Below, in pieces: positions 8,389 through 16,186 of a stretch of 64,000 bases of DNA (its first letter is position 1; each line of letters opens with the position of its first letter). The translations under genes were made by a program, and so were the position numbers. The DNA comes from Tepidibacter aestuarii (GTDB lineage Bacteria > Bacillota > Clostridia > Peptostreptococcales > Peptostreptococcaceae). The notes beneath the pieces are model-generated. The model ran no database searches. It had not been told where the DNA came from and was given only the letters and a program-made list of their open reading frames with translations. The DNA lies in assembly GCF_934924865.1 (NCBI RefSeq), contig NZ_OW235315.1:930001-994000 (forward strand). Reading direction: 5' to 3'.

Positions 8389-9459
8389 ATGAAAAGGGAA
8401 CTTGTTATAAGTATAGACAAATTAAAAATAGGGATGATTCTTGCACAGGATATTATAAATAAAAATGGTATATGTTTATTATCAGAAGGATTTGAATTTA
8501 ATGATATACCAAAAATAAAAAATATGCTTTTAAGTCATAATATATATAACATAAAGGTTATTATTGAAGAAGATATGGATGATATTTATACAAAAGAATA
8601 TTTTGAAGTTTATGATTTTAGAAAAAATATAAATAATCTACTTAATGGCTTAAAAAAAGATTTTTATTGTATAGAAACAGGTGGAAAAATAAAAAAAGAT
8701 GATTTTGAAAAAACTATAGAAAATGCAATTAATTCATGCGATGGAAATTTTAATTTATTTAAACTTATAAACAAAATAAAAGATATGGAAGACTATATAT
8801 ATATGCACTCTATGACTGTTGCTTTGATAAGCTACCAGATAGGAAAATGGATGGATTTAAGTGAATGTGAATTAAAAGAACTTACCCTTGCTGCTATATT
8901 AATTGATTTAGGAAAAATAAAAATACCAAAGGATATTATTGAAAAAACAGAAACTTTAACAAAAGAAGAATATGAAGAAATAAAAAAACACTGTATTTTA
9001 GGATATAATATGGTTAAAAATAATTGTGGTATAAACAATAAAATCAAAAGAGCGGTATTAGAACATCACGAAAGAATAGATGGAAGTGGATATCCTAAAG
9101 GAAAAAAAGCAGAAGAAATATCGTTGTATGCTAAAATAATATCAATAGCTGATGTGTACAGTGCTCTTACATCTAAAAGACCCTATAGAGATAGGAAAAC
9201 TCCATTTGAAGCTATAAAAATACTTGAAAAAGAGTTTTTGTCTAAATTAGATACTAAAATTCTGTATTTATTTCTGAAAAAGATTGCTGGAGAATATTTA
9301 GGAAGCAAAATTATTTTAAATGATGGAAGAACTGCTACGATAATATTTATACCATCTCAAAATATATGTAGGCCTTTAGTAGAAATAGAAGGAACTGGTG
9401 AAATAATTGATTTAAGTAATAATCAAAATTCTAAATTATATATAAAAGAATTTATATGA
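8389..9459 (+). CDS. HD-GYP domain protein, HD dyad histidine replaced
   Basis: A 356-aa soluble protein with an N-terminal DUF3391-like segment (about 1-60, LVISIDKLKIGMILAQDI) and an HD-GYP domain (about 125-300). HD-GYP enzymes hydrolyse cyclic di-GMP to pGpG or GMP. The GYP signature is intact (HHERIDGSGYPKG), as are the upstream His (YMHSMTVA) and KKHCILGYNM, but the dyad that should read HD reads Ile172-Asp173 (AAILIDLGKIKIP). Losing this metal ligand could reduce or abolish hydrolysis and leave a c-di-GMP-binding role. The ATG follows a GGGGGTG site. It sits 30 bp before the patatin gene in the same direction. Confidence 0.9.
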   Translation: MKRELVISIDKLKIGMILAQDIINKNGICLLSEGFEFNDIPKIKNMLLSHNIYNIKVIIEEDMDDIYTKEYFEVYDFRKNINNLLNGLKKDFYCIETGGKIKKDDFEKTIENAINSCDGNFNLFKLINKIKDMEDYIYMHSMTVALISYQIGKWMDLSECELKELTLAAILIDLGKIKIPKDIIEKTETLTKEEYEEIKKHCILGYNMVKNNCGINNKIKRAVLEHHERIDGSGYPKGKKAEEISLYAKIISIADVYSALTSKRPYRDRKTPFEAIKILEKEFLSKLDTKILYLFLKKIAGEYLGSKIILNDGRTATIIFIPSQNICRPLVEIEGTGEIIDLSNNQNSKLYIKEFI

Positions 9460-9489
9460 TATATAATATAACTGTGGATAGGTGATATT

Positions 9490-10686
9490 ATGAGAGGTTT
9501 GATATTAGAAGGAGGAGGATCAAAAGGATCCTATCAAATTGGAGCATATAAGGCATTAAAGGAAATTGGTATAGACTTTGATGGAATCGCAGGGACTTCT
9601 GTTGGAGCACTTAATGGAGCACTGATTGTTCAAGATGAATATGAAAGGGCTCATGAAATATGGTCAAATATAACCCCTCAAAAGGTGATAAATATAGAAA
9701 ATGAAGTATTTGAAAAAATAAAGGATATAGATATAAACATAAAAAACTTTAACATGATAATAAAAATATTATCTAATACTTTAAATAATAAAGGATTGGA
9801 CATATCACCTTTAAGAGCTATGTTGACGGAATATATTGATGAAAATAAAATAAGGAATTCAAAAAAAGATTTTGGAATAGTAACAGTATCTATTAATTCA
9901 TTAAAACCACAAAGGTTGTTCCTTGATGATATACCTCAAAACATGCTAGTAGACTATCTAATAGCGAGTTCAAGCCTGCCTATATTTAAGCTAGAAAAAA
10001 TAAATGGAAAGTTGTATTTAGATGGAGGATTTTACGATAATCTTCCTATCGGTCTCTTGAAGGACAAAGGATATGATGAATTAGTAGTTATAAGGCTTTA
10101 TGGAATAGGAAGAACAAAAAGAGTAAATACAAAAGGAATGAAAATATTATATATAAATCCATCTGAACATCTTGGGCCTACTCTTAATTTTAATAAAACT
10201 AGGAGTGAAAGGAATATTAAACTAGGTTATCACGATGCCTTAAAGCGTTTGAGTCAATTATATGGGAATAGGTATTATTTTAAGGTAGATGAAACTTGTG
10301 ATGAGTTTTATTTTAATTTAATGAAAAATATGAATAATAATACTGTAACTAAACTAGCAGATAAACTAAAAATCAAAGGAGAAGCTTCCCTGAGATTATT
10401 GTTGGAAAAAATAGTTCCTAAACTAGGAGAATTATTGCACCTTGGGAAAACATTTTCGTATAAGGATTTAGTAATAGCCATATATGAAATGAGGATGGAA
10501 CAGTTAGGATTTGAAAGATTGAAAGTATATAACTTTAAACAAGTATTCTGTTATATAAATAGAAATTATAATTTTGAAGAATGTGAATGTAAAGATATTT
10601 TAAATAGAATACTAGTCAAAAAAGAAGATTTAATAAACAATATTATTAAAGATATTATAATGGATATACAAGATAGAATCGAATGA
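9490..10686 (+). CDS. patatin-like phospholipase
   Basis: A 398-aa soluble acyl hydrolase of the patatin family. The oxyanion-hole motif EGGGSKGSYQIG opens the protein, the nucleophile elbow GTSVG follows (residues about 36-40), and the catalytic Asp is in YLDGGFYDNLP, completing the Ser-Asp dyad. The C-terminal approx. 150 residues are charged and helical and are not a recognised domain. The ATG follows AGGTGAT. Substrate is unknown; such proteins release fatty acids from phospholipids. It is probably co-transcribed with the upstream HD-GYP gene, with no terminator between. Confidence 0.9.
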   Translation: MRGLILEGGGSKGSYQIGAYKALKEIGIDFDGIAGTSVGALNGALIVQDEYERAHEIWSNITPQKVINIENEVFEKIKDIDINIKNFNMIIKILSNTLNNKGLDISPLRAMLTEYIDENKIRNSKKDFGIVTVSINSLKPQRLFLDDIPQNMLVDYLIASSSLPIFKLEKINGKLYLDGGFYDNLPIGLLKDKGYDELVVIRLYGIGRTKRVNTKGMKILYINPSEHLGPTLNFNKTRSERNIKLGYHDALKRLSQLYGNRYYFKVDETCDEFYFNLMKNMNNNTVTKLADKLKIKGEASLRLLLEKIVPKLGELLHLGKTFSYKDLVIAIYEMRMEQLGFERLKVYNFKQVFCYINRNYNFEECECKDILNRILVKKEDLINNIIKDIIMDIQDRIE

Positions 10687-10756
10687 TGCTTTTGGAAAAA
10701 AATATCACAAAATACGACAAAAATTTAAAAAATCAGAAAATAGACCGGGGATTATA

Positions 10757-10785
10757 TTGACAAAGAAAATAATATTTTGTAAAAT
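10757..10785 (+). promoter_or_regulatory. sigma-A promoter of the PRD antiterminator gene
   Basis: TTGACA (10757-10762), a 17-nt spacer and TAAAAT (10780-10785), 40 bp before the start codon. Confidence 0.75.
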
Positions 10786-10825
10786 AGAATTGAAAAATTG
10801 ATAATATTTTTCATGGAGGATGCAG

Positions 10826-11644
10826 ATGAGTAAATATTTGGTTAAAAAGGTATTGAGTAATAATGCTGTTTTCGTTAGCGAAGGAGATAAAGACTATATA
10901 CTTTTAGGCAAAGGAATAGGTTTTTCTAAAAAAAAGGGTATGGTCTTAGAAAAATTAGACAATATAGAAAATACATTTGTAGCACTTACTGATGAAGACA
11001 AAAATTTAATATACAATGTAGATAAAGAAGTATTAGAAATAGTTGAACAAATAATAGATATGGCATCAAACGAACTTAAAGAAGACTTAAATCCACATAT
11101 TCATGTTGGGCTTATAGACCATATTAACTTTGCTATAAAAAGATTAAGAGAAGGAATCGAAATAGTAAACCCTTTTTTAGTAGAGACAAAATTAATGTAT
11201 CCTAAAGAATACGATATAGCTAGTAAAGCTGTAAAGATGCTTAAAGGAAAATTAAATATAGAAATACCTGACGCAGAAATAGGTTTTATAGCTTTTCATA
11301 TACATGGAGGAAGAAGTAATGCTAGTAAATCTGCAGCGTTAAAAAATACCAAATTAGTTAATATGATAGTTGAATATGTTGAGAAAAAGTTAAAAATGGA
11401 TATAAAAACAGATTTTTTGATATACAATAGGTTTGTATATCATTTGGTCGCTTTACTTGATAGAGTAAACAGTGGGAAAACTGTAGTAAATAACTCTTTA
11501 GAGACAATAAAAAAAGAATTTTTCTTTGAATATAAAATAGCATATGATATTTCTAAAATAATTCAAAATGAATTGAAAAAAGAGGTTTCTCAGGATGAAG
11601 TAGGCTATATTGCACTACATATATACAAACTTAATAGCTTATAA
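10826..11644 (+). CDS. BglG/LicT/GlcT-family PRD transcription antiterminator
   Basis: An RNA-binding antiterminator controlled by PTS phosphorylation. In 272 aa it has a CAT RNA-binding domain (about 1-56), PRD1 (about 65-170, with HIHVGLIDH and FIAFHIHGG histidines) and PRD2 (about 175-272, with YHLVALLDRVNSG and YIALHIYKL). An ATG at 10820 overlaps the GGAGGA site, so the ATG at 10826, 6 nt after GGAGG, is preferred. A matching RAT sequence lies immediately downstream, ahead of ptsH-ptsI, so the likely target is the general PTS operon, as part of a feedback loop through HPr. No sugar-specific EII gene is adjacent. Confidence 0.93.
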   Translation: MSKYLVKKVLSNNAVFVSEGDKDYILLGKGIGFSKKKGMVLEKLDNIENTFVALTDEDKNLIYNVDKEVLEIVEQIIDMASNELKEDLNPHIHVGLIDHINFAIKRLREGIEIVNPFLVETKLMYPKEYDIASKAVKMLKGKLNIEIPDAEIGFIAFHIHGGRSNASKSAALKNTKLVNMIVEYVEKKLKMDIKTDFLIYNRFVYHLVALLDRVNSGKTVVNNSLETIKKEFFFEYKIAYDISKIIQNELKKEVSQDEVGYIALHIYKLNSL

Positions 11645-11679
11645 AGAGACTATTAATAGCTTATAATTAAAGAGACTAT
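11631..11679 (+). repeat. tandem direct repeat at the end of the antiterminator gene
   Basis: The stretch TTAATAGCTTATAA + AGAGACTAT occurs at 11631-11653 and again at 11653-11679 with three extra bases. The first copy encodes the last codons; the second abuts the RAT and contains TATAAT. Confidence 0.75.
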
Positions 11680-11716
11680 CGGTGTGTTACTGATCATGCA
11701 GGCATTAACCAAAGTG
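11680..11716 (+). promoter_or_regulatory. RAT ribonucleic antiterminator for a LicT/GlcT-type protein
   Basis: The segment contains TGTTACTGATCATGCAGGCA and then AACCAAAG, matching the conserved RAT pattern (TGTTACTG...GCAGGC...AACC) bound by LicT/SacT/GlcT CAT domains. It lies between the antiterminator gene and ptsH, and its 3' end overlaps the left arm of the following hairpin. Confidence 0.85.
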
Positions 11717-11797
11717 TTTTATGAATATGTACGTTTTTTAGGATATTGACGTACGATTTTGTTAAAAATATTCATAAGCATTTGTTGATGTCTTTTT
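11710..11797 (+). terminator. conditional terminator overlapping the RAT, upstream of ptsH
   Basis: CAAAGTGTTTTATGAATAT (11710-11728) can pair with AATATTCATAAGCATTTG (11767-11784); an inner GTACGT/ACGTAC stem stabilises it, and TCTTTTTAT follows at 11791. It shares CAAAGTG with the RAT, so the two structures exclude each other. The U-tract is a few bases from the helix, so strength is uncertain. Confidence 0.65.
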
Positions 11798-11859
11798 ATA
11801 TTATATAAAAATATCCAAAAACAAAAAAGCACAAAATAAATTGATGAGGTGAATTTAAA

Positions 11860-12123
11860 ATGGAAAGAAAAGTAACTATAAAGAATGAAAGTGGAATACA
11901 CGCTAGACCAGCAGCATTACTTGTTAAGAAGGCTTCTGAATTTGAATCTAAAGTTGAAATAGATTTCAATGGAAAGAAAGTAAACGCAAAATCTATAATG
12001 GGAATAATGAGCTTAGGCGCTTCAAAGGGAAGTGAAATAACAGTAATAACAGACGGTTCAGATGAAGATAAAGCTGTAAATGCGGTTGCTGAGCTTATTG
12101 AAGGTGGATTCGGAGAAGCATAA
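11860..12123 (+). CDS. ptsH: phosphocarrier protein HPr
   Basis: The general PTS phosphocarrier. It accepts phosphate from EI-P on His14 (ESGIHARPAALLV) and passes it to sugar-specific EIIA domains; Ser45 (KSIMGIMSLG) is the regulatory site of HPr kinase in Firmicutes and links to CcpA. At 87 aa it has the normal length. The ATG follows GATGAGGTGA. It precedes ptsI by 30 bp and is controlled by the upstream RAT/terminator leader. Confidence 0.97.
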   Translation: MERKVTIKNESGIHARPAALLVKKASEFESKVEIDFNGKKVNAKSIMGIMSLGASKGSEITVITDGSDEDKAVNAVAELIEGGFGEA

Positions 12124-12153
12124 TCAATACCTGTATATGAAGGAGAGATTAGA

Positions 12154-13860
12154 ATGATTAAAGGGACAAATGCATCGCCGGGTATCGCTTTGGGGAAAGC
12201 GTTAGTATTAGAACATAATGAAATAGTTATAGAAAAGAAAACCGTAGAGAATATAGAGTTAGAACAGAAGAAATTAACTGATGCAATAGATAAATCAAAA
12301 GAAGAATTAACTAAGGTTAAGGAAAAGGCTTTAGCAGAGTTAGGAGCAGAAAAAGCTGAGATATTTGAAGCACACCTACTAGTTCTTCAAGATCCAGAAC
12401 TTGTAGATTCTACTTTAAATAAAATAAAAGATGAAAAAGTAAACGCTGAGTATGCATTTAATGAAGTAAAGAATATGTTTGTTTCTATGTTTGAATCTAT
12501 GGATAATGAATATATGAAGGAAAGAGCAGCTGATATAAAGGATGTAGCTAATAGAGTTTTAAGACATATATTAAATATAAAATTCGTAGATTTATCAGCT
12601 CTTGAAAATGAAGTTGTATTAATTGCTAATGACTTAACACCATCTGATACTGCAACTATGAATAAGAAAAAGGTTCTAGGTTTTTTAACAGACATAGGTG
12701 GAAGAACATCTCATACGGCTATAATGGCTAGAACATTAGAAATACCAGCGGTTGTAGGGCTTAAAAATATAACTGAAACTGTTAAAGATGGAGACTGTAT
12801 AATATTCAACGGAGAAACCGGTGAAGTTATAATAAATCCAGATGAGAATACTATAAATGAATATAAAGCTTTAAAAGAAAAGTTTGAAAAAGAAAAGAAA
12901 GAATTAGAGTCTTTGAAAGGACAAGAAAGTAAAACACTAGATTCAAGACATGTAGAGTTAGCTGGTAATATCGGAACTCCAAATGATGTACAAGGTCTTA
13001 TAAATAACGATGCAGAAGGCGTTGGACTTTATAGAACTGAGTTTTTATACATGGATAGATCTGATTTTCCAACAGAAGGAGAGCAATATGAATCTTATAA
13101 AGCTGTTCTTGAAAGTATGAATCCAAAGCCTATAGTTATAAGAACTCTTGATATAGGTGGAGATAAAGAGCTCTCTTACCTGAAAATGGATAAGGAAATG
13201 AATCCTTTCTTAGGATATAGAGCTATAAGATTATGTCTTGATAGACAAGATATATTCAAAACTCAATTAAGAGCTCTTTTAAGAGCTAGTGTACATGGAA
13301 ACTTAAGAATTATGTTCCCTATGATATCTAGTCTTGAAGAATTACTTTCAGCAAAAGAAATTCTTGAGTCTGTTAAATCTGATTTAGATAAAGAAGGAAT
13401 AGATTATAGCAAGAATATAGAGGTTGGGATGATGATAGAAGTTCCATCAGCAGCATTAATATCAGACATTCTTGCAAAGCATGTTGATTTCTTCAGTATA
13501 GGAACTAATGACTTAATCCAATACACTACTGCAGTAGATAGAATGAATGAAAAAATACACAATCTATACAATCAATTCAATCCTGCTGTTTTAAGACTTA
13601 TTAAGATGGTTATAGACAATGGTCATAAAGAAGGTAAATGGGTAGGAATGTGTGGAGAAGCTGCAGGAGACAAGAGGATGATTCCAATACTTCTTGGAAT
13701 GGGACTTGATGAATTCAGTATGAGTCCAATATCTATACTTCCAGCTAGAAAGCTTATAACTTCATTAGAGTATGAAGAGATGAAGAAAGTAGCTGAAAAG
13801 GTAGTATCTATGAGTACTGCTAAAGAAATAGAAGAATATATGCAAAATAATTTTGCTTAA
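12154..13860 (+). CDS. ptsI: phosphoenolpyruvate-protein phosphotransferase (PTS enzyme I)
   Basis: Enzyme I starts the PTS cascade by taking phosphate from PEP and giving it to HPr. In 568 aa it has an N-terminal HPr-binding and phospho-His domain with active His187 in GGRTSHTAIMAR, and a C-terminal TIM-barrel PEP-binding domain with GLYRTEFLYM, RTLDIGGDK, GTNDLIQYT and the catalytic Cys in GMCGEAAGD. Length and all key residues are normal. The ATG follows GAAGGAGAG. It shares the ptsH transcript and ends in a terminator 7 bp downstream. Confidence 0.97.
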   Translation: MIKGTNASPGIALGKALVLEHNEIVIEKKTVENIELEQKKLTDAIDKSKEELTKVKEKALAELGAEKAEIFEAHLLVLQDPELVDSTLNKIKDEKVNAEYAFNEVKNMFVSMFESMDNEYMKERAADIKDVANRVLRHILNIKFVDLSALENEVVLIANDLTPSDTATMNKKKVLGFLTDIGGRTSHTAIMARTLEIPAVVGLKNITETVKDGDCIIFNGETGEVIINPDENTINEYKALKEKFEKEKKELESLKGQESKTLDSRHVELAGNIGTPNDVQGLINNDAEGVGLYRTEFLYMDRSDFPTEGEQYESYKAVLESMNPKPIVIRTLDIGGDKELSYLKMDKEMNPFLGYRAIRLCLDRQDIFKTQLRALLRASVHGNLRIMFPMISSLEELLSAKEILESVKSDLDKEGIDYSKNIEVGMMIEVPSAALISDILAKHVDFFSIGTNDLIQYTTAVDRMNEKIHNLYNQFNPAVLRLIKMVIDNGHKEGKWVGMCGEAAGDKRMIPILLGMGLDEFSMSPISILPARKLITSLEYEEMKKVAEKVVSMSTAKEIEEYMQNNFA

Positions 13861-13866
13861 ACAATG

Positions 13867-13898
13867 AAAACCTTATGTCGATATCGGCATAAGGTTTT
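13867..13898 (+). terminator. terminator of ptsHI
   Basis: An 11-bp stem AAAACCTTATG / CATAAGGTTTT followed by TTTAT. Confidence 0.88.
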
Positions 13899-14042
13899 TA
13901 TATGCGAAAAATTAGATTCTACTTTACAAAATATCCTAAAAGCTCTATTATTATTTTGTAATGATGTATCTAATATTTAACAATAAAAGAAGTATTCTAT
14001 AAAAAAAGACATAATGTTTGATAGGGTTAAGGGGGAGAAAAT

Positions 14043-15896
14043 TTGAAAAGTTTAAAGCAAAAAATCATGATTCCAGTATTGTTAGTATCTATACTAGGTT
14101 TTTTATTGTTATCTTATTATGGATATAATGAAGCTAGAGGAATAATTATTAAACATGTGGAAGAAATTGCTCGAAATAAAGTTGAAAAGTTAGTAGCAGT
14201 TATAGATAATGAAATTCATGAATGGAAGGTTGAAATGGAGTTACTTGCCTCTGTAGATGTGGTAAAAAATATGGATATTCAAGGGCTTAAAGAGCTCGTT
14301 TCTGATAATGAAGATATATTTGGTCAATATGAAATTATATTTATTTCTGACAAAGATGGAATGTATGTCAGTACGAATGGAAAAGAAGGAGACCTTAGTT
14401 TTAGGAAATATTTTATTAAGGCTATGGCTGGAAAGACGGTTGTGTCAGAGCCAGTAATGTCCATAAGTACGGATAGTCCTATTATTGTAATTGCATCACC
14501 AATTAAAGATGATCGTGGGAATATTATAGGTTTAATAGGAGGAACGGTGAGTTTATCCTATATAACAGATATAGTAAATGCTGAAAAATTAGGAGATACA
14601 GGATATGCTTATATGATTAACAAAGAAGGTTTAATAATGGCTCATCCTAAAAAAGAAATGATACTTAAATATAATGCTTTAAAAAGTGGAAATGATACCG
14701 TTATAGAAATTATTACAAAAATGATAAATAAAGAACATGGAATAGGGTATTATGAATTTGAAGGTGTGAAAAAAATAAGTTCCTATATGCCAATAAAATC
14801 TACAGATTGGAGTATAGCAGTTACTACTAACTATGATGAGGTAACAGCAGGTGTATTAATATTAAGAAATAATATGTTTGTAATTGGTATTATTGTTATG
14901 GCTTTAGTTTCGATATTATTATATTGCATTACAAATGATTTAGTTAAGCCTATTAATAAATTAAAAAATTATATGGAAATAGCTAGTACAGGAGATTTAA
15001 CAGTTTGTTCGGATATAAAGAGTAATGATGAAATAGGTGTACTTTCAGATAGTTTTAACACCTTAATAAAAGAAAATAAAAGATTACTAGAAGAAAGTAC
15101 CAAGTATAATAAATTAAAGACCGAATTTTTTTCTAATATATCTCATGAATTAAAAACGCCATTAAATATAATTTTTTCTAGTACTCAACTATTACTATGT
15201 ACTACAAATGATAATGAAGATATTGATACTAAAAAATTAAACAAATACATAAATATGATAAAACAAAATGGTTATAGATTGTTAAGGTTGGTTAATAACT
15301 TAATTGATATTACAAGAATAGATTCAGGATTTATAGAATTAAACTTAAAAAACGAAAATATTGTGGAAGTTGTTGAAAGTATAAGTTTATCAACGGCTGA
15401 ATATGTACAAAGCAAATCGAGAAAAATCATATTTGATACGGATGTAGAAGAAAAAATTATGGCTTTTGATTCAGAGAAGATCGAAAGAATTATATTAAAC
15501 CTTATTTCTAATGCTGTTAAATTTACGAAACCAGAAGATGAAATAGAGGTTGGTATTCATGATAAAGGTAAAAACATTTTAATTTCTGTAAAGGATACAG
15601 GGATAGGTATTCCAGAAGAAAAACAAAAAATGATTTTTGAAAAATTCATGCAAGTACATCCTTTATATAATAGAAATAGCGAAGGTAGCGGAATTGGCCT
15701 ATCTATTGTCAAATCATTGGTTGATATGCATGGCGGAGAAATTAATGTAAAAAGTAAATGTGGGGAAGGAACGGAGTTTATTATTCAATTACCTGCTAAA
15801 CTTGTTTCTGAAGAACAAAAATCACTAATAGATGATTTTGCGCAACAAACTAATATAGAGAAAATGCAGATCGAGTTTTCAGATATATACGAGTAA
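14043..15896 (+). CDS. orphan membrane sensor histidine kinase (dCACHE-HAMP-HisKA-HATPase)
   Basis: A 617-aa inner-membrane kinase starting at TTG behind GGGGGAG. One membrane segment lies at about residues 9-28, followed by an extracytoplasmic double-Cache sensor (about 35-270), a second segment (about 278-300), HAMP, then a HisKA domain with phosphoacceptor His368 (SNISHELKTPLN) and an HATPase_c domain with N box (NLISNAVKF), DTGIGIP and GSGIGLSIV. No response regulator gene is adjacent. The tail IEKMQIEFSDIYE resembles the ending of many clostridial orphan kinases, some of which feed Spo0A; that partner is an inference. The Cache ligand is unknown. Confidence 0.93.
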   Translation: MKSLKQKIMIPVLLVSILGFLLLSYYGYNEARGIIIKHVEEIARNKVEKLVAVIDNEIHEWKVEMELLASVDVVKNMDIQGLKELVSDNEDIFGQYEIIFISDKDGMYVSTNGKEGDLSFRKYFIKAMAGKTVVSEPVMSISTDSPIIVIASPIKDDRGNIIGLIGGTVSLSYITDIVNAEKLGDTGYAYMINKEGLIMAHPKKEMILKYNALKSGNDTVIEIITKMINKEHGIGYYEFEGVKKISSYMPIKSTDWSIAVTTNYDEVTAGVLILRNNMFVIGIIVMALVSILLYCITNDLVKPINKLKNYMEIASTGDLTVCSDIKSNDEIGVLSDSFNTLIKENKRLLEESTKYNKLKTEFFSNISHELKTPLNIIFSSTQLLLCTTNDNEDIDTKKLNKYINMIKQNGYRLLRLVNNLIDITRIDSGFIELNLKNENIVEVVESISLSTAEYVQSKSRKIIFDTDVEEKIMAFDSEKIERIILNLISNAVKFTKPEDEIEVGIHDKGKNILISVKDTGIGIPEEKQKMIFEKFMQVHPLYNRNSEGSGIGLSIVKSLVDMHGGEINVKSKCGEGTEFIIQLPAKLVSEEQKSLIDDFAQQTNIEKMQIEFSDIYE

Positions 15897-15906
15897 AGTG
15901 AAACTT

Positions 15907-15943
15907 AATTCAGATGGAGTTTTTACTCAAACTGAATTTTTAG
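15907..15943 (+). terminator. terminator after histidine kinase
   Basis: AATTCAG/CTGAATT with inner GAGT/ACTC stems, then TTTT. An approx. 240-bp AT-rich stretch without a recognisable gene follows before the next start. Confidence 0.7.
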
Positions 15944-16186
15944 CTGAGCTAATCCAGAAGATGTTAGGTTCTTACCTCTAATTATCTTCTCAAGAGGTTA
16001 AATATTAATATTAGTCATCCTTTATAATAATTAGTTTTTGTGGTGAAAACAATTTTATTATGAAGTGGTGACTTTTTTATGACTAGTTTTAAGATTTACA
16101 AATAAAGGCTTGTGGTAAAAATTGTATATTTTCATTATGATATAATATATGGTGAGAATTTAAATAAAAACTGTGGTGGTGTTTTG

